Assembly: GCA_910580075.1 (NCBI GenBank)
Contig: CAJTVR010000005.1
Span: 25,327 to 89,326 of the forward strand
Length of the DNA stretch: 64,000 bases
Direction: 5' to 3'
Source of the DNA: an uncultured Eubacterium sp.
Lineage (GTDB): Bacteria; Bacillota; Clostridia; Lachnospirales; Lachnospiraceae
Both the position numbers and the translations under genes were made by a program. The number at the start of each line of letters is the position of its first letter. Within the stretch, counting starts at the first letter, position 1. The notes under the pieces are model-generated. The model was not told where the DNA came from. It ran no database searches and worked only from the letters and a program-made list of their open reading frames with translations. Shown piece after piece: positions 7,136-16,757 of this stretch.

Positions 7136-9766
7136 ATGGGAAATCATTATATTCTGCCTTTCCTATGGATGAGAGGCGAAGAAGAAGCAGTCATCCGGGA
7201 AGAACTGGCAAAAATTTATGAATGCGGTATCCGTGCGGTGTGTGTCGAGGCGAGGCCGCACAAAGATTTCTGCGGGCCGGGATGGTGGCATGATATGGAC
7301 ATTGTACTGGACGAAGCAAAAAAAAGAGACATGAAAGTCTGGATTTTAGACGACAGGCATTTTCCTACAGGCTATGCAAACGGACTGATTGAAACAAAGT
7401 ATCCGCAGCGCAAAAAACTCTATCTCGCCTGTACGACTGCAGATGTATTTGGAGCGCAGCATCCGCTGACACTGGAAATAGGGCGGATGCTCAAACCGTC
7501 TGTCGGATTCTGGGATCTGGGAAAGCCTGTGAATATGAAGGAGCGGGAGAACAACCGGCTCTATGCAGTCGTGGCTGCAAAATTTGCGCAGCACAATCTG
7601 TTTTATGAAGAGACGATTGACCTTACAGACAGCTGTCATGGAGATTTTGTTTCCTTTATGCTCCCGCAGGGTCAGTGGAGGATTTTTGTACTGTATCTGA
7701 CACGGACAGACGGCGGGGACGAGACATATATCAATATGATTGACAAAGAGTCTGCATATACGCAGATTGAAGGAGTTTATGAATCACATTTTGCACAGTA
7801 CGGACAGGAATTTGGCAAAACGATAGCCGGCTTTTTTTCTGATGAGCCGCAGTTTGGCAATGTGACGGAGTATTGTAATCCTGACACGCAGACGGGCCGC
7901 TTTCCGATGCCGCTTCCATGGAGCCGGGAGCTGCAGGATTTGTTAGAAACAGCATACGGGGACAGGCTTCGGCCGGCGCTTCCGTTTTTATTTGCGCAGT
8001 CTGTACAGAACGAACTTCAGACAAAGATACGTTATGATTATATGGACCAGGTATCCCGCCTTTATAAAAAGAATTTCAGCGATACTGTCGGCGCATGGTG
8101 TGAAAACCATGGCGTGGAATATATCGGACATGTGGTAGAAGATAACGGGCTCCACAGCCGCCTTGGCATGGGTGCCGCTCATTATTTCAGGGCAGTGAGC
8201 GGGCAGCATATGGCGGGCATTGACTGCATAGGAGGACAGATTGTTTACGGTGCAGCCGGTTTACTGCGAAAAGGCATGACAGACGCAGACGGGGAATTTT
8301 ACCATTATGTACTTGGCAAACTCGGCGCTTCTGCAGGGCATCTGGATCCCAAAAAGAAGGGCCGTACCATGTGTGAACTGTTTGGGGCATATGGCTGGAA
8401 CTTTGGCGTGCGGGACATGAAATATGTGCTGGATCATCTGCTTGTAAAAGGAGTAAATTATCTGGTTCCGCACGCGTTTTCCATGGCAGAATATCCGGAT
8501 GCAGACTGCCCGCCTCATTTTTATGCCAGAGGAAATCATCCGCAGTTTTTATATTTTGCAAAACTGATGAAATATGCAGACCGGATGTGCGGCCTTTTAA
8601 ACGGAGGCAGGCATGTGTCTTCAGTGGCAGTGCTTTACGACGGGGAAGCAGACTGGGCAGGCGCAAATATGCCGATGCAGAAAGTATGCCGCATTCTGCT
8701 GCAACATCAGATTGATTTTGACATTGTAAGCCTGGACATGCTTTCGGAACTTTCAAAATACGGCGGAAAAATTCAGGATAAGACACTGTACATAAACGGA
8801 GTATCCTTTGAAGCACTGATTGTTCCTTATATGCCTCAGATTCCGGATTCTCTGGAAAAATTTATCAGTCTGAACCCGGATTTTGCCGTAATGTTTGCGG
8901 AACGTAAGCCTGACGGAGTGATTGGTGAGCATAAAAAAGACGGTTTTGCATTTGAAACATGTGCGCAGATACCGCTTGAAAATCTAGCTGACACGCTTTG
9001 GAATCGGGGGATTTTCGATATCCGTTTAAGCCCGCATTCTGCAGAACTCAGTTTTTATCATTATATAACAGACAGGCATATATTTGTATTTCAAAATGAA
9101 TCAGCTTTTGAGAGGTTTGAAGGAGAAGTGCAGATTCCGGTTACGGGCAGCCTGGCATATTATGATGCGATGGAAGATGTATATGAAAGCATAAAACCGG
9201 AAAACTCATGCAGGAAACTGCATCTGGAACTGGAACCGGGCGAGTGCGTGACTGTACTGGAACGAAAAGGAATCCCATGCATCAGGGAACATCAGTCTTT
9301 CCGCGTACAGACAGCAAAGGCGGATGTTATGGATTTATCAGACGGCTGGACGGTCAGCATGGCGAGGGCAAAAGAGTATCCGCATTTTTCAAACGAAAAA
9401 TTTCAGGAAAAGCTGGAGCCTGTTTCAAATGAATACCCGGAATTTTCAGGAATTATCCGCTATGAAAAGAAAGTCAGTTTTGCCAGCGTTCCAAAAGAAT
9501 GTGTCCTCCGTGCCGGACATGTTTACGAAACGATGCGGGTATTTGTAAATGGCAGGCAGGCCGGAATCAGGCTTTTTCCGCCGTATCAGGTGTCAGTCGG
9601 GGAGTTTCTGGTGCAGGGGGAAAATACGATTGTGATAGAAACAGCCACAACGCCAGCCAGGGAACAGCTTTGCTATCAGAGGCCGCCGTTTGATTTTTCC
9701 CATACAGCATTAGAACCTTCCGGCATGTATGGAGAGATCAGGCTGTCTTATTCCAGCGGCCAATAA
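7136..9766 (+). CDS. GH106-like glycoside hydrolase (putative alpha-L-rhamnosidase)
   Basis: 876 aa from the ATG at 7136, which has AAGGA 8 nt upstream. The frame stays open back to 7028, but that part lies in the hairpin region and has no ribosome site. The N-terminal catalytic region has the segment WMRGEEEAVIREELAKIYECGIR in part, then DDRHFPTGYANG and FFSDEPQFG with a likely catalytic acid residue. A C-terminal galactose-binding-like beta domain follows (SGIIRYEKKVSFA ... VFVNGRQAG). No signal peptide is seen, so it acts in the cytoplasm on imported oligosaccharides or glycosides. Rhamnosidase specificity is by family resemblance only. Confidence 0.7.
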   Translation: MGNHYILPFLWMRGEEEAVIREELAKIYECGIRAVCVEARPHKDFCGPGWWHDMDIVLDEAKKRDMKVWILDDRHFPTGYANGLIETKYPQRKKLYLACTTADVFGAQHPLTLEIGRMLKPSVGFWDLGKPVNMKERENNRLYAVVAAKFAQHNLFYEETIDLTDSCHGDFVSFMLPQGQWRIFVLYLTRTDGGDETYINMIDKESAYTQIEGVYESHFAQYGQEFGKTIAGFFSDEPQFGNVTEYCNPDTQTGRFPMPLPWSRELQDLLETAYGDRLRPALPFLFAQSVQNELQTKIRYDYMDQVSRLYKKNFSDTVGAWCENHGVEYIGHVVEDNGLHSRLGMGAAHYFRAVSGQHMAGIDCIGGQIVYGAAGLLRKGMTDADGEFYHYVLGKLGASAGHLDPKKKGRTMCELFGAYGWNFGVRDMKYVLDHLLVKGVNYLVPHAFSMAEYPDADCPPHFYARGNHPQFLYFAKLMKYADRMCGLLNGGRHVSSVAVLYDGEADWAGANMPMQKVCRILLQHQIDFDIVSLDMLSELSKYGGKIQDKTLYINGVSFEALIVPYMPQIPDSLEKFISLNPDFAVMFAERKPDGVIGEHKKDGFAFETCAQIPLENLADTLWNRGIFDIRLSPHSAELSFYHYITDRHIFVFQNESAFERFEGEVQIPVTGSLAYYDAMEDVYESIKPENSCRKLHLELEPGECVTVLERKGIPCIREHQSFRVQTAKADVMDLSDGWTVSMARAKEYPHFSNEKFQEKLEPVSNEYPEFSGIIRYEKKVSFASVPKECVLRAGHVYETMRVFVNGRQAGIRLFPPYQVSVGEFLVQGENTIVIETATTPAREQLCYQRPPFDFSHTALEPSGMYGEIRLSYSSGQ

Positions 9767-9895
9767 GCCGGATGCCGTACCAGAGTGTGGCTGAATATGG
9801 AAAGCACATGGAACAAGTATCCGGCAGACGCCGCAGGGCGGGATACTTTGCAGGAGATCTGGAAAAAATACATGAGAGAAAAATGGAGGGTTTAC

Positions 9896-12109
9896 ATGAA
9901 ACTGACAAAAGATCAGAATGAAAAAATAGAAAAACTGCTGTCTGAGATGACGCTTGAAGAAAAAATAGGACAGACAAATTTAGAATCTCCGTCTATTGCA
10001 GGAGGATTTGATGTATCGTTTGAAGAACTGATTGAGATGGTAAATGACGGAAGGGTTTCCCAGGATGAATTTCAAAAAATGATGGCGGGGGCAGAGCGTG
10101 ATTATCATGAAGATGAGATCCGCCGCGGACTCGTCGGAGGAATGATGGGAGACGACCCGGTGAAAGCAAACGAGCTGCAAAAAATTGCTGTAGAACAAAG
10201 CCGTCTGGGTATTCCGCTGCTCATCGGGTATGACGTTATTCACGGACTGCGCACAGTGTATCCGGTTGCAATTGCAGAAGCCGGATCGTTTGATACAGAT
10301 TTATTTGAAAGAACGGCACAGACCGCTGCAAAAGAATCCAGGGCTAACGGCATTAACTGGAATTTTGCACCGATGATTGACGTGGCCAGGGATGCACGGT
10401 GGGGCCGGGTGAGCGAAGGTCCGGGCGAAGACCCTTATCTGGCGTCCTGTTTTGCCGGGGCCAAAATCAGGGGGCTTCAGAATGACCAGAGTTCTTCGTC
10501 GAATTATGTAGCAGCCTGCATCAAGCACTATGTGGGATACAGTGCCTGTGAATCCGGCAGGGATTATAATACAGTCAGCATGTCTGTATCACAGCTGCAC
10601 AATGTCTATCTGCCGCCGTTTCAAAAAGCCGTCAAAGAGGGAGCTGCCTCTGTTATGGCAGCTTTTAATGATTTAAACGGCATTCCGTGTACACTGAATC
10701 CTTATACACTGCGCACAGTTCTTAAGGAACGTTATGGAATGCAGGGATTTGTGGTCAGTGATGCCAATGGCATCAAAGAATGTGTTGTGCACGGCATCGC
10801 GGAAGATGAGGCAGATGCAGGAATCCAGTCTGTAAATGCGGGGCTGGATATGGACATGGGGACGCATATTTATAAAGACTGTCTGAAAGATGCAGTGCAG
10901 AACGGACTCGTTTCCATGGAAGTACTCGATGATGCAGTCCGAAGGATTCTCAGAGTGAAAATGTGGCTGGGACTGTTTGAACACCCATATACAGACGAAA
11001 ATACAATCAGGCAGTATCAGACTCTGCCAGAAGAACATGTGAAAATTTCCCTGGAAGCTGCAAAAAAATCGATTGTACTTTTGAAAAATGACAGACAGGC
11101 ACTTCCATTAAATAAAAAAGAAAAAATCAGCCTCGTGGGTACCCTTGCTGCAGACCGTAATGAAGTCTGCGGCGCATGGGCAATGGGGTGGAAAAGCAGT
11201 GACTGTGTGTCCATTCTGGACGCTTTTCAAAACATCGGTGCAGATGTCACTTACTTTCCATGCGGCGGCCCGGACGGCACAATAAATGAAGAAGAAATTA
11301 CAAAGGCATGCAGTCAGGCAGATACCGTAGTAGCTGTTATTGGCGAATTCGTAACAATGACAGGGGAAGCCTCTTCCAAGGCAGATATTGAAATGCCTGG
11401 AAACCAGAGGCAGATGATGAAGCTGTTATTGGATCAGACATCTAAAGCCGGGAAAAAGCTGGTAACAGTCCTTATGAACGGGCGTCCGCTGGCACTTGGC
11501 TGGGAAGCAGAACATCTGCCGGTACTTGTCGAAGCATGGCATCTGGGCGTACAGATGGGCAATGCAGTGGCAGCAGTGCTTTTTGGAGACGAAAATCCAA
11601 GCGCAAAACTGGCATCCTCGTTTCCGTCTGTAAACGGGCAGTGTCCGATTTATTATAATCACCCGAATACGGGAAGACCTGGCAGCAAAAGCAAATTTAC
11701 TTCCAGATACCTGGATGCTCCGCATGAAGCGCTGTTTCCGTTTGGTTATGGATTAAGCTATACATCTTTTGCATACAGCGGATTGAAGGTAAAGGAAGAA
11801 AACGGATCTTTGCAGGTAAACGTCACTGTAAAAAATACAGGCAGCAGGTCCGGGACAGAAATCGTGCAGCTGTATATGCAGGATGTGACAGCCAGCCTGG
11901 TACGTCCGGTAAAAGAGCTGAAAGGGTTTATGCGTGTGGAACTGCTTCCCGGCCAGGAAAAAGAAGCGGTATTTTATCTGAACAAACAGGATTTGGGATT
12001 TTATGATAACGAAGGAAATTACAGGCTGGAGGATGGCAGTTTTTATATTTATGCCGGACCAGATTCCAGAGAGTGCCTGAAAGAAAGCATCTGTCTGCAT
12101 TTTCAGTAA
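9896..12109 (+). CDS. GH3 beta-glucosidase/beta-xylosidase
   Basis: 737 aa from the ATG at 9896, chosen because GGAGGG lies 5 nt upstream and the product then starts MKLTKDQNEKIEKLLSEMT, the normal GH3 beginning; an in-frame ATG at 9785 has no such support. Domains in order: TIM barrel with KHYVGYSACESGRD and a nucleophile region GFVVSDANGIKE (D289), alpha/beta sandwich, and C-terminal fibronectin-III-like domain (NVTVKNTGSRSGTEIVQLY). It has no signal peptide and so is probably cytoplasmic. It lies between the GH106-like gene and the symporter and probably completes breakdown of the same imported glycoside. Confidence 0.9.
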   Translation: MKLTKDQNEKIEKLLSEMTLEEKIGQTNLESPSIAGGFDVSFEELIEMVNDGRVSQDEFQKMMAGAERDYHEDEIRRGLVGGMMGDDPVKANELQKIAVEQSRLGIPLLIGYDVIHGLRTVYPVAIAEAGSFDTDLFERTAQTAAKESRANGINWNFAPMIDVARDARWGRVSEGPGEDPYLASCFAGAKIRGLQNDQSSSSNYVAACIKHYVGYSACESGRDYNTVSMSVSQLHNVYLPPFQKAVKEGAASVMAAFNDLNGIPCTLNPYTLRTVLKERYGMQGFVVSDANGIKECVVHGIAEDEADAGIQSVNAGLDMDMGTHIYKDCLKDAVQNGLVSMEVLDDAVRRILRVKMWLGLFEHPYTDENTIRQYQTLPEEHVKISLEAAKKSIVLLKNDRQALPLNKKEKISLVGTLAADRNEVCGAWAMGWKSSDCVSILDAFQNIGADVTYFPCGGPDGTINEEEITKACSQADTVVAVIGEFVTMTGEASSKADIEMPGNQRQMMKLLLDQTSKAGKKLVTVLMNGRPLALGWEAEHLPVLVEAWHLGVQMGNAVAAVLFGDENPSAKLASSFPSVNGQCPIYYNHPNTGRPGSKSKFTSRYLDAPHEALFPFGYGLSYTSFAYSGLKVKEENGSLQVNVTVKNTGSRSGTEIVQLYMQDVTASLVRPVKELKGFMRVELLPGQEKEAVFYLNKQDLGFYDNEGNYRLEDGSFYIYAGPDSRECLKESICLHFQ

Positions 12110-12193
12110 ATACCTGGGACAGACTGAGGGCGGTTGCAGCGGGAAGCGGCAGCCAGGAACTGCTTTACTGCCAGCCAGAGGGAGGAAAAATCA

Positions 12194-13573
12194 TTGAAGG
12201 ATTATGAAACTAACAGTGCAGCTGTCAGACTGCCTTTATGGAGAAAAATCGGATATGGGTTTGGAGAGCTGGGATCTCAGTGTTCATGGATGCTGGTCAG
12301 CTCATATCTGATGGTGTTTTATACGGACGTAGCCGGCCTGGCTCCGGCTGTCATATCGGTCATTATGCTCTTAGCATCTTTGAATGACCCGGTGTTTGGA
12401 TCGATTGCAGAAAATACGAAGACAAGATGGGGAAGATTCCGTCCGTACATTTTTGGAGGAGCACCTGTTGCAGCGCTGTTTAGCTGTCTGATATTTCTGA
12501 ATCTGGATGTTTCCGGCATATGGAAAATATTATGGTGCGGTTTTACTTATGCTGTATACGCAATGGCATATACAGCGGTAAATCTCTCAGTAGGATGTCT
12601 TGTCAGTTCTATGACGGCGCTGAATACCGAACGGGTATCTTTGAACGCATTCAGAGGAATCATAGGCGGCATCATTCAGATTGTAATCAGTGCGGTAACG
12701 ATGCCGATGATTCTGCACTTTGGAAATGGCTCGACTTCTTCCGGGCGCGGATATTTTATGGCAGCCGTTGTATTTTCTGGTATCAGCGTTCCATGTTTTT
12801 GGATCTGCGCTGCCTCTGCTAAAGAAGTCATCGGTGTCAGCACAGAGCAGAAAGACAGACAGGCAGGCGGTATCATAAAAAATCTGCTGCATTCTCTGAA
12901 ACTGACATTCAAAGACCATAATGCCGTGATGATGGTCTCAGCAATGTTTTTGTTTTTAACGGGTGTCTTCGGAAGAGGCGGTATTACGGCATATTATTTT
13001 ATTTACGTTTTGAAAGACGCCAGGCTGACGGCAGGATTTGCAACAGCAATGTCAGCAGGAACGCTTGCGGCAAACATTTATGCACCGTATTTATTAAACC
13101 GCATAGATAAAAAGAAGATCGGTGTCCTCTCCTGCATATTCCAGGCAGTATGCTGTGTGATCTTCTTTGTCATCGGCGAAACAGGACCAGGCGGTGCAGC
13201 TGTAGCGGCAGGATTTTTATACGGAGTGACAAACCTGTGCAGCCTTGTCTGCAATAGCCTTGCAGCAGAAATCATAGATGATAACTGGCTGCGCACCGGA
13301 GTCCGCTCCGACGGAGTTATGTATTCCAGCATTTCATTTTCAGCAAAAATGGGAAATGCAATCGGCGGATCTGTCGGAATTCTCGCACTCTCAGCCGCCG
13401 GGTTTGCAGCAAATTCCCAGATGCCTTCTGAAGTTCTGACCAGGATGAATGCGGTTATCAACTTTGGACCGGCAGTCTTATTTCTGCTCAGTGCCTTCTT
13501 TTTTACACGGATACATATGACAAATCAAAGAGCAAGAGAAAATGAGAAATTAGTAGCAGAGAAAATGCTGTGA
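12194..13573 (+). CDS. GPH/MelB-type sugar:cation symporter (MFS)
   Basis: 459 aa from a TTG at 12194, supported by GGAGG 8 nt upstream; the upstream in-frame ATG at 12134 lacks one. About 12 membrane segments. The N-terminal region KIGYGFGELGSQCSWMLVSSY leads into SLNDPVFGSIAENTKTRWGRFRPYI in part, typical of the glycoside-pentoside-hexuronide family. It would import the glycoside or disaccharide cleaved by the two upstream hydrolases, driven by Na+ or H+. It is the last gene of the operon and is followed at once by a terminator. Confidence 0.85.
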   Translation: MKDYETNSAAVRLPLWRKIGYGFGELGSQCSWMLVSSYLMVFYTDVAGLAPAVISVIMLLASLNDPVFGSIAENTKTRWGRFRPYIFGGAPVAALFSCLIFLNLDVSGIWKILWCGFTYAVYAMAYTAVNLSVGCLVSSMTALNTERVSLNAFRGIIGGIIQIVISAVTMPMILHFGNGSTSSGRGYFMAAVVFSGISVPCFWICAASAKEVIGVSTEQKDRQAGGIIKNLLHSLKLTFKDHNAVMMVSAMFLFLTGVFGRGGITAYYFIYVLKDARLTAGFATAMSAGTLAANIYAPYLLNRIDKKKIGVLSCIFQAVCCVIFFVIGETGPGGAAVAAGFLYGVTNLCSLVCNSLAAEIIDDNWLRTGVRSDGVMYSSISFSAKMGNAIGGSVGILALSAAGFAANSQMPSEVLTRMNAVINFGPAVLFLLSAFFFTRIHMTNQRARENEKLVAEKML

Positions 13574-13578
13574 GAATC

Positions 13579-13613
13579 AGACGGTTTGCCTGGATGGGTG
13601 AACCGTCTTTTTC
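13579..13613 (+). terminator. Terminator after symporter gene
   Basis: AGACGGTT (13579-13586) pairs with AACCGTCT (13601-13608), followed by a T-run. It sits a few bases after the stop codon and closes the glycosidase operon. Confidence 0.8.
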
Positions 13614-13758
13614 TGGCTGATTCTATATTCGAATGGGGATTTTTATTTATTTGCTGCAGCATTCTGTCTGTGTGGAAGGAATTATTAGTGAATGGTGGAT
13701 TTTATTTATTTTTATTTGATGCAAATGAATAGGATTCCGATGTCTGATTGGCCTACGC

Positions 13759-13787
13759 TTGTATATGAAAAAAATATATGATAAGAT
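13759..13787 (+). promoter_or_regulatory. Sigma-A promoter for MORN-repeat gene
   Basis: TTGTAT (13759-13764), a 17-bp AT-rich spacer and TAAGAT (13782-13787). It lies about 50 bp upstream of the MORN gene and after the previous terminator, so this gene is probably a single-gene transcript. Confidence 0.5.
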
Positions 13788-13837
13788 ATATTCTGTATCA
13801 AACTACATTGCAATAAAGACAAAGGAGGAACATGATC

Positions 13838-15226
13838 ATGAGTAGTTTTTTTTCATATGAGAATGCAGAACTGTTATACAGGCTGTCAGCAGCATTATTG
13901 ATTGCAGTAGGAGTTGCTGTATCAATTACAGCTTTTTTATTTGATCTGCAGTCATCTGGAAAGGAAGAAGAGGAGCAGAAAAAATTAATAAAAAAATATA
14001 AGCGTACAGTGCCCTTTTTTTCTCTGATTACTATATTATTGCTTTTATTAGAATTTTTTCAGGTTCATAACGTAGATAACGATGTTTTTAACGGTAAGTA
14101 TTTATACAAAGGCCAGACATCTAAAAAAAAGGCAGATGGTAGCGGAGTAAAATATTTTCAGGACGGCTGTATAATGTACGAAGGAGATTTTAAGCTAAAT
14201 GTATTTGAAGGTACAGGAAAGCTGTATACAGTCTATGATAAGGAAAAGAATCTGAGCGGGGATGACCTGCATGCAGAGACTGGCGATATGACAGAAGGGA
14301 ACCATAAGAGTATTTTAAGATATGAAGGTGAATTTCACAATGGTTTATATGAGGGCGAGGGTATTTTATATTGTGACGCTCCTGAATATAAAGGAGAAAA
14401 AGTCATACAGTATGAGGGGAAATTTGTATCAGGAGAATTTTCAGATAGTAATGGAAAGTATTATAATGCATTTAAGAATAAAGAAGATGAATGGATTAAT
14501 TATTTAAGATACGAAGGAGAATTGTCGAACGGTGATTTTAATGGAAAGGGAAAATTATACTATACAGGTTTGGAATATGATGTGGAAAAACCTGTCCTGA
14601 TGTATGAAGGTGAATTTGTAAATCATCTGTTTAAAGGAAAAGGGATAAAATATTATGAACCGGATGAGAATGGCTATGAATGCAGATATGAAGGAGAGTT
14701 TGTAAATAATATTCATGAAGGCGTAGGGAAATGGTATGCGAATGATGAACTGGTATACGAAGGAGAATTCAAGAATAATTTATTTAATGGAAAAGGGGTA
14801 GAATATTATGAACCGGATGAGAATGGTTATGAATGCAGATATGAAGGAGAGTTTGTAGATAATAATCGTGAAGGCGTAGGGAAATGGTATGTGGATGATG
14901 AACTGATATACGAAGGAGAATTCAAGGATAATTTATACAATGGTAAAGGGATAAAATATTATGAACCGGATGAGAACGGCTATGGACGCAGATATGAAGG
15001 AGAGTTTGTAAATAATAATCGTGAAGGCACAGGGAAACTGTATGTGAATGGTGAACTGGAATACAAAGGAGAATACAAGGATAATTTAGCCAATGGATAT
15101 GGAATAAAATATGAAAGAAAGAAAGGAGATGTAATTGAATACAGAGGAGAGTTTAAAAATAATAAATTAACTGGAAGAGCAAAAATATATAAAAATGGTA
15201 AATTTTTATACGAACAAGAATATTAG
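13838..15226 (+). CDS. Membrane-anchored MORN-repeat protein
   Basis: 462 aa from the ATG at 13838, which is 9 nt after AGGAGG; the in-frame ATG at 13832 is only 3 nt from it. Two hydrophobic segments lie near residues 10-35 and 58-76. The rest is about 13 MORN-type repeats of the pattern YEGEFxNxxxxGxGKxY (for example YEGEFKNNLFNGKGVEYY). MORN arrays form beta-hairpin rods that act as scaffolds or binding surfaces; in bacteria the role is often unknown. The last repeats are near-identical at DNA level, implying recent tandem expansion. It has no clear functional link to its neighbours. Confidence 0.85.
   Translation: MSSFFSYENAELLYRLSAALLIAVGVAVSITAFLFDLQSSGKEEEEQKKLIKKYKRTVPFFSLITILLLLLEFFQVHNVDNDVFNGKYLYKGQTSKKKADGSGVKYFQDGCIMYEGDFKLNVFEGTGKLYTVYDKEKNLSGDDLHAETGDMTEGNHKSILRYEGEFHNGLYEGEGILYCDAPEYKGEKVIQYEGKFVSGEFSDSNGKYYNAFKNKEDEWINYLRYEGELSNGDFNGKGKLYYTGLEYDVEKPVLMYEGEFVNHLFKGKGIKYYEPDENGYECRYEGEFVNNIHEGVGKWYANDELVYEGEFKNNLFNGKGVEYYEPDENGYECRYEGEFVDNNREGVGKWYVDDELIYEGEFKDNLYNGKGIKYYEPDENGYGRRYEGEFVNNNREGTGKLYVNGELEYKGEYKDNLANGYGIKYERKKGDVIEYRGEFKNNKLTGRAKIYKNGKFLYEQEY
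14651..15109 (+). repeat. Three 153-bp tandem repeats within MORN gene
   Basis: Units start at 14651, 14804 and 14957, each opening TATTATGAACCGGATGAGAA. Each encodes 51 aa, which is two MORN repeats plus an acidic YYEPDENGY linker. Copies 1 and 2 are nearly identical and the third is more diverged towards its end. The period is a multiple of three, so gain or loss of units keeps the frame. Confidence 0.85.
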
Positions 15227-15291
15227 CAGCCAATATCAGGCAGGAGTTTTTCTGGGTAACGAGCATTTTGTTATGCAATAACAGTATGTCC

Positions 15292-15320
15292 TTGCGTTTT
15301 TTCTAAGAAAGCCTTATACT
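15292..15320 (+). promoter_or_regulatory. Sigma-A promoter for EamA transporter
   Basis: TTGCGT (15292-15297), a 17-bp spacer and TATACT (15315-15320), ending about 50 bp before the transporter start. Confidence 0.5.
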
Positions 15321-15369
15321 CAATGACAGCGAGTAATCTCGATAAAAAAGACAAAGGGGCAGAACAGCT

Positions 15370-16248
15370 ATGAGCAGTTCAAAACATGACAATTATATAC
15401 GCGGCGCACTTATGATTATACTCTCGGCATTTTGTTTTGCATGCATGAATGTTTTTGTGCGCATGGCAGGCGACATTCCGTCTGTACAGAAAAGTTTTTT
15501 CAGGAATCTGGTAGCGGCTCTTTTTGCCGCAGCGGTTATTGTCCGGAACCAGGTTCCCGTCAGGGTAAAAAAAGAGGCGCGTACAGCCCTGTTTATGCGC
15601 TGTATCTTTGGCACAATGGGCATTTTGTGTAATTTTTATGCAGTAGACCATCTGCTGGTAGCAGACGCATCGATTCTGAATAAACTGTCGCCGTTTTTTG
15701 CAGTTATTTTTTCATATTTTCTGCTGAAAGAAAAAATAACGCCTTTTCAGGCAGGATGTATTTTAATTGCTTTCTGCGGCTGCTTATTTATTGTCAGACC
15801 GGGATTTCAGAATACGGCGTTTATACCGGCTATGACAGGCGTATGCGGCGGGCTTGGGGCAGGGATTGCTTATACAATGGTGCGAAAATTGGGAACTATG
15901 GAAGTAAAAGGTCCGGTGATTGTATTTTATTTTTCCCTGTTTTCCTGTCTGGCGGTAGTTCCGTGGATTGCGTTTCACTTTGTGCCTATGTCGCCTGGGC
16001 AGACAGCAATACTGCTGCTGGCAGGACTTAGTGCCGCGGGCGGACAGTTTTCCATTACGGCAGCATATACGTATGCTCCGGCTAAAAAGATTTCGATTTA
16101 TGATTATTCCCAGATTCTTTTTGCAGCAGTACTGGGATTCTTCCTGTTTGGAGAAATACCGGACGGATTTAGTTTTCTGGGCTATGGACTGGTGATTCTG
16201 GCATCGTTTGTAATGTTTTTGTATAATCGCAGAAAAGACGTGCAGTGA
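15370..16248 (+). CDS. DMT-superfamily (EamA) transporter
   Basis: 292 aa with ten predicted membrane helices in two EamA halves, opening GALMIILSAFCFACMNVFVRMAG and with a second half near VCGGLGAGIAYTMVRKLG. This family exports metabolites or amino-acid-like compounds across the cytoplasmic membrane; the substrate is not predictable. It has its own promoter and a terminator immediately downstream, so it is a one-gene unit. Confidence 0.85.
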   Translation: MSSSKHDNYIRGALMIILSAFCFACMNVFVRMAGDIPSVQKSFFRNLVAALFAAAVIVRNQVPVRVKKEARTALFMRCIFGTMGILCNFYAVDHLLVADASILNKLSPFFAVIFSYFLLKEKITPFQAGCILIAFCGCLFIVRPGFQNTAFIPAMTGVCGGLGAGIAYTMVRKLGTMEVKGPVIVFYFSLFSCLAVVPWIAFHFVPMSPGQTAILLLAGLSAAGGQFSITAAYTYAPAKKISIYDYSQILFAAVLGFFLFGEIPDGFSFLGYGLVILASFVMFLYNRRKDVQ

Positions 16249-16275
16249 AAGCAGGTTTTCACAAGCCTGCTTTTT
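16248..16275 (+). terminator. Terminator after EamA transporter
   Basis: AAAGCAGG (16248-16255) pairs with CCTGCTTT (16266-16273) and ends in a T-run. It starts on the last base of the stop codon. Confidence 0.85.
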
Positions 16276-16417
16276 ATGCTGATATGAAATTTACCGCTGC
16301 TCAGTAATAAGTGTGTTCATATTGCTTTTTTCAAGAAAAGAAGTGATAGCATGATGCATACGAGATCTGTTATGCGCAAGTGGGACAGGCAGATTATTTA
16401 CCTGGCTTTTAATGCAG

Positions 16418-16498
16418 CTATCTTTTCTGTATCATAAATCTGTTTAAAAAAGAGTCAATAATGCCAATGTATAGCGCTGACGGCTGTTTCATGCTCAT
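16418..16498 (-). CDS. Possible 26-aa small protein or gene remnant
   Basis: A short minus frame, MSMKQPSALYIGIIDSFLNRF..., begins 9 nt after an AAAGGAG that overlaps the stop of the preceding minus ORF, as in a coupled pair. It is too short for family recognition and may be a truncated remnant. Nothing else recognisable lies in 16276-16417. Confidence 0.2.
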   Translation of the reverse strand: MSMKQPSALYIGIIDSFLNRFMIQKR

Positions 16499-16512
16499 TT
16501 GTGCGGTCTCCT

Positions 16513-16701
16513 TTAGTTGTCATCAAATGAAAAAGTTCTTTCCTGACCGTCTGAATACCTTAATTTGTGTCCTTGTGTTTTTTGCTGGCCTGAATTGCAA
16601 AATTTTAAAATCTCGCATAACTCGAAGTCATTATTTGGGTCATATACATCTGAAGTATCTTTTTCTGCCAGCGCATCTAATAAGTTTGTAGCCTGTAGCA
16701 T
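16513..16701 (-). CDS. Hypothetical small acidic protein (62 aa)
   Basis: Minus-strand ORF beginning MLQATNLLDALAEKD. AGGAGG lies 9 nt upstream of the ATG at 16701; another ATG at 16710 abuts that site and is less likely. The product is hydrophilic and ends RTFSFDDN. I do not recognise the family. The good ribosome site, and a second small ORF starting right at its stop, argue that it is or was a real gene. It lies convergent to the EamA gene and downstream of aroC on the same strand. Confidence 0.4.
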   Translation of the reverse strand: MLQATNLLDALAEKDTSDVYDPNNDFELCEILKFCNSGQQKTQGHKLRYSDGQERTFSFDDN

Positions 16702-16757
16702 TTTATGCATCCTCCTTTTTAGATGATATAATATCTTTTTGCCGCCGCTATTGCGAA

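Noticed and set aside
13838..15226. CRISPR-like array suggested by the regular repeats
   Set aside because: The repeats are 153 bp, coding and contiguous with no unique spacers; they encode MORN motifs.
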